Shown here one piece after another: positions 5,704 through 5,869 of a DNA stretch of 5,869 nt (its first letter is position 1; each line of letters opens with the position of its first letter). The notes below the pieces were generated by a model. The model had not been told where the DNA came from and ran no database searches. It saw nothing but the letters and a program-made list of their open reading frames with translations. The stretch lies in NCBI GenBank assembly GCA_903932545.1, contig CAIZGT010000573.1, forward strand, positions 1-5,869, in the 5' to 3' direction. The DNA is from an uncultured Rhodospirillales bacterium (GTDB lineage: Bacteria; Pseudomonadota; Alphaproteobacteria; Acetobacterales; Acetobacteraceae). The translations under genes and the position numbers were made by a program.

Positions 5704-5869
5704 GCCTTTTTCGCCGGGATTGCGCCCTCCTTGATCAGCACTTCATGCGCCGCCTTGAACGCATCAAGCCCGGCTGGGATGCCGCAATAGGCGGTGGCGT
5801 GCAGCAGAGTGGCTTTGATTTCTTCGACGGTGAGGCCGTTGTTGAGCGCGCCCTTCACATGCAGCTTGA
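5700..5869 (-). CDS. Carboxymuconolactone decarboxylase-family protein, C-terminal part (PcaC-like)
   Basis: Only the last 55 residues and the stop are in the window, and the start lies beyond the right edge. The visible part contains LHVKGALNNGLTVEEIKATL and then AYCGIPAGLDAF, which closely follows the C-terminal half of 4-carboxymuconolactone decarboxylase of the beta-ketoadipate pathway. The CMD fold also includes alkylhydroperoxidase-like proteins, but those carry a CxxC pair. A single Cys is seen here, in the YCGIPA motif, and the NNG-EIK-LL-YCG-PA pattern favours the PcaC branch. The tail IKEGAIPAKKA is slightly extended. The TGA overlaps the GTG of the dehydrogenase, marking it as the preceding gene of the same operon. 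Confidence 0.82.
   Translation of the reverse strand, partial: KLHVKGALNNGLTVEEIKATLLHATAYCGIPAGLDAFKAAHEVLIKEGAIPAKKA

Overview
The window is a compact, mostly high-GC (about 60%) bacterial chromosome or plasmid segment in which every gene I can support lies on the minus strand. Codon use, ATGA/GTGA stop-start overlaps and the protein families point to a proteobacterium, most likely an alphaproteobacterium (Rhodospirillales/Acetobacteraceae-like). That placement is inference. Transcription runs from high to low coordinates, so the layout below follows that order.

Region A (5869 to 3956) is a tight catabolic-looking operon. It holds the C-terminal end of a carboxymuconolactone decarboxylase-family protein (PcaC-like, cut by the window edge), a 302-residue 3-hydroxyisobutyrate dehydrogenase-family oxidoreductase, and a 280-residue MaoC/HTD2-type hot-dog acyl-CoA dehydratase. 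The genes are joined by a GTGA overlap and then an ATGA overlap, so they are probably translationally coupled. Together they suggest breakdown of an organic acid or aromatic compound through CoA thioesters. The substrate cannot be read from the sequence.

Region B (3955 to 3857) is a 99-bp spacer with two short inverted repeats and an unused Shine-Dalgarno-like sequence. It is the only plausible place for a promoter for the downstream genes.

Region C (3856 to 172) begins with a TupA-like ATP-grasp protein. Twelve bases later comes a full-length group II pyridoxal-phosphate amino-acid decarboxylase of the aromatic-L-amino-acid decarboxylase type, with all expected active-site residues. Nine bases further on is a DUF2946 small membrane protein with a Cys-x-x-Cys-x-x-Cys cluster. 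After a 70-bp gap containing a perfect GC-rich inverted repeat comes a secreted, probably outer-membrane beta-barrel protein. The first two could form an ATP-grasp/decarboxylase pair for making or modifying an amine-containing product. The last two look like a metal-associated envelope pair. Whether the four act together is unknown.

Region D (about 196 to 1) is abruptly AT-rich (about 36% GC by hand count over 1-180). The beta-barrel gene runs into it and stops after a few residues, so its 3' end was probably lost to an insertion or rearrangement. No transposase is recognisable in what is visible. I found no tRNA, rRNA, CRISPR array or clear rho-independent terminator, and nothing that I can defend as a new defence or mobile system.
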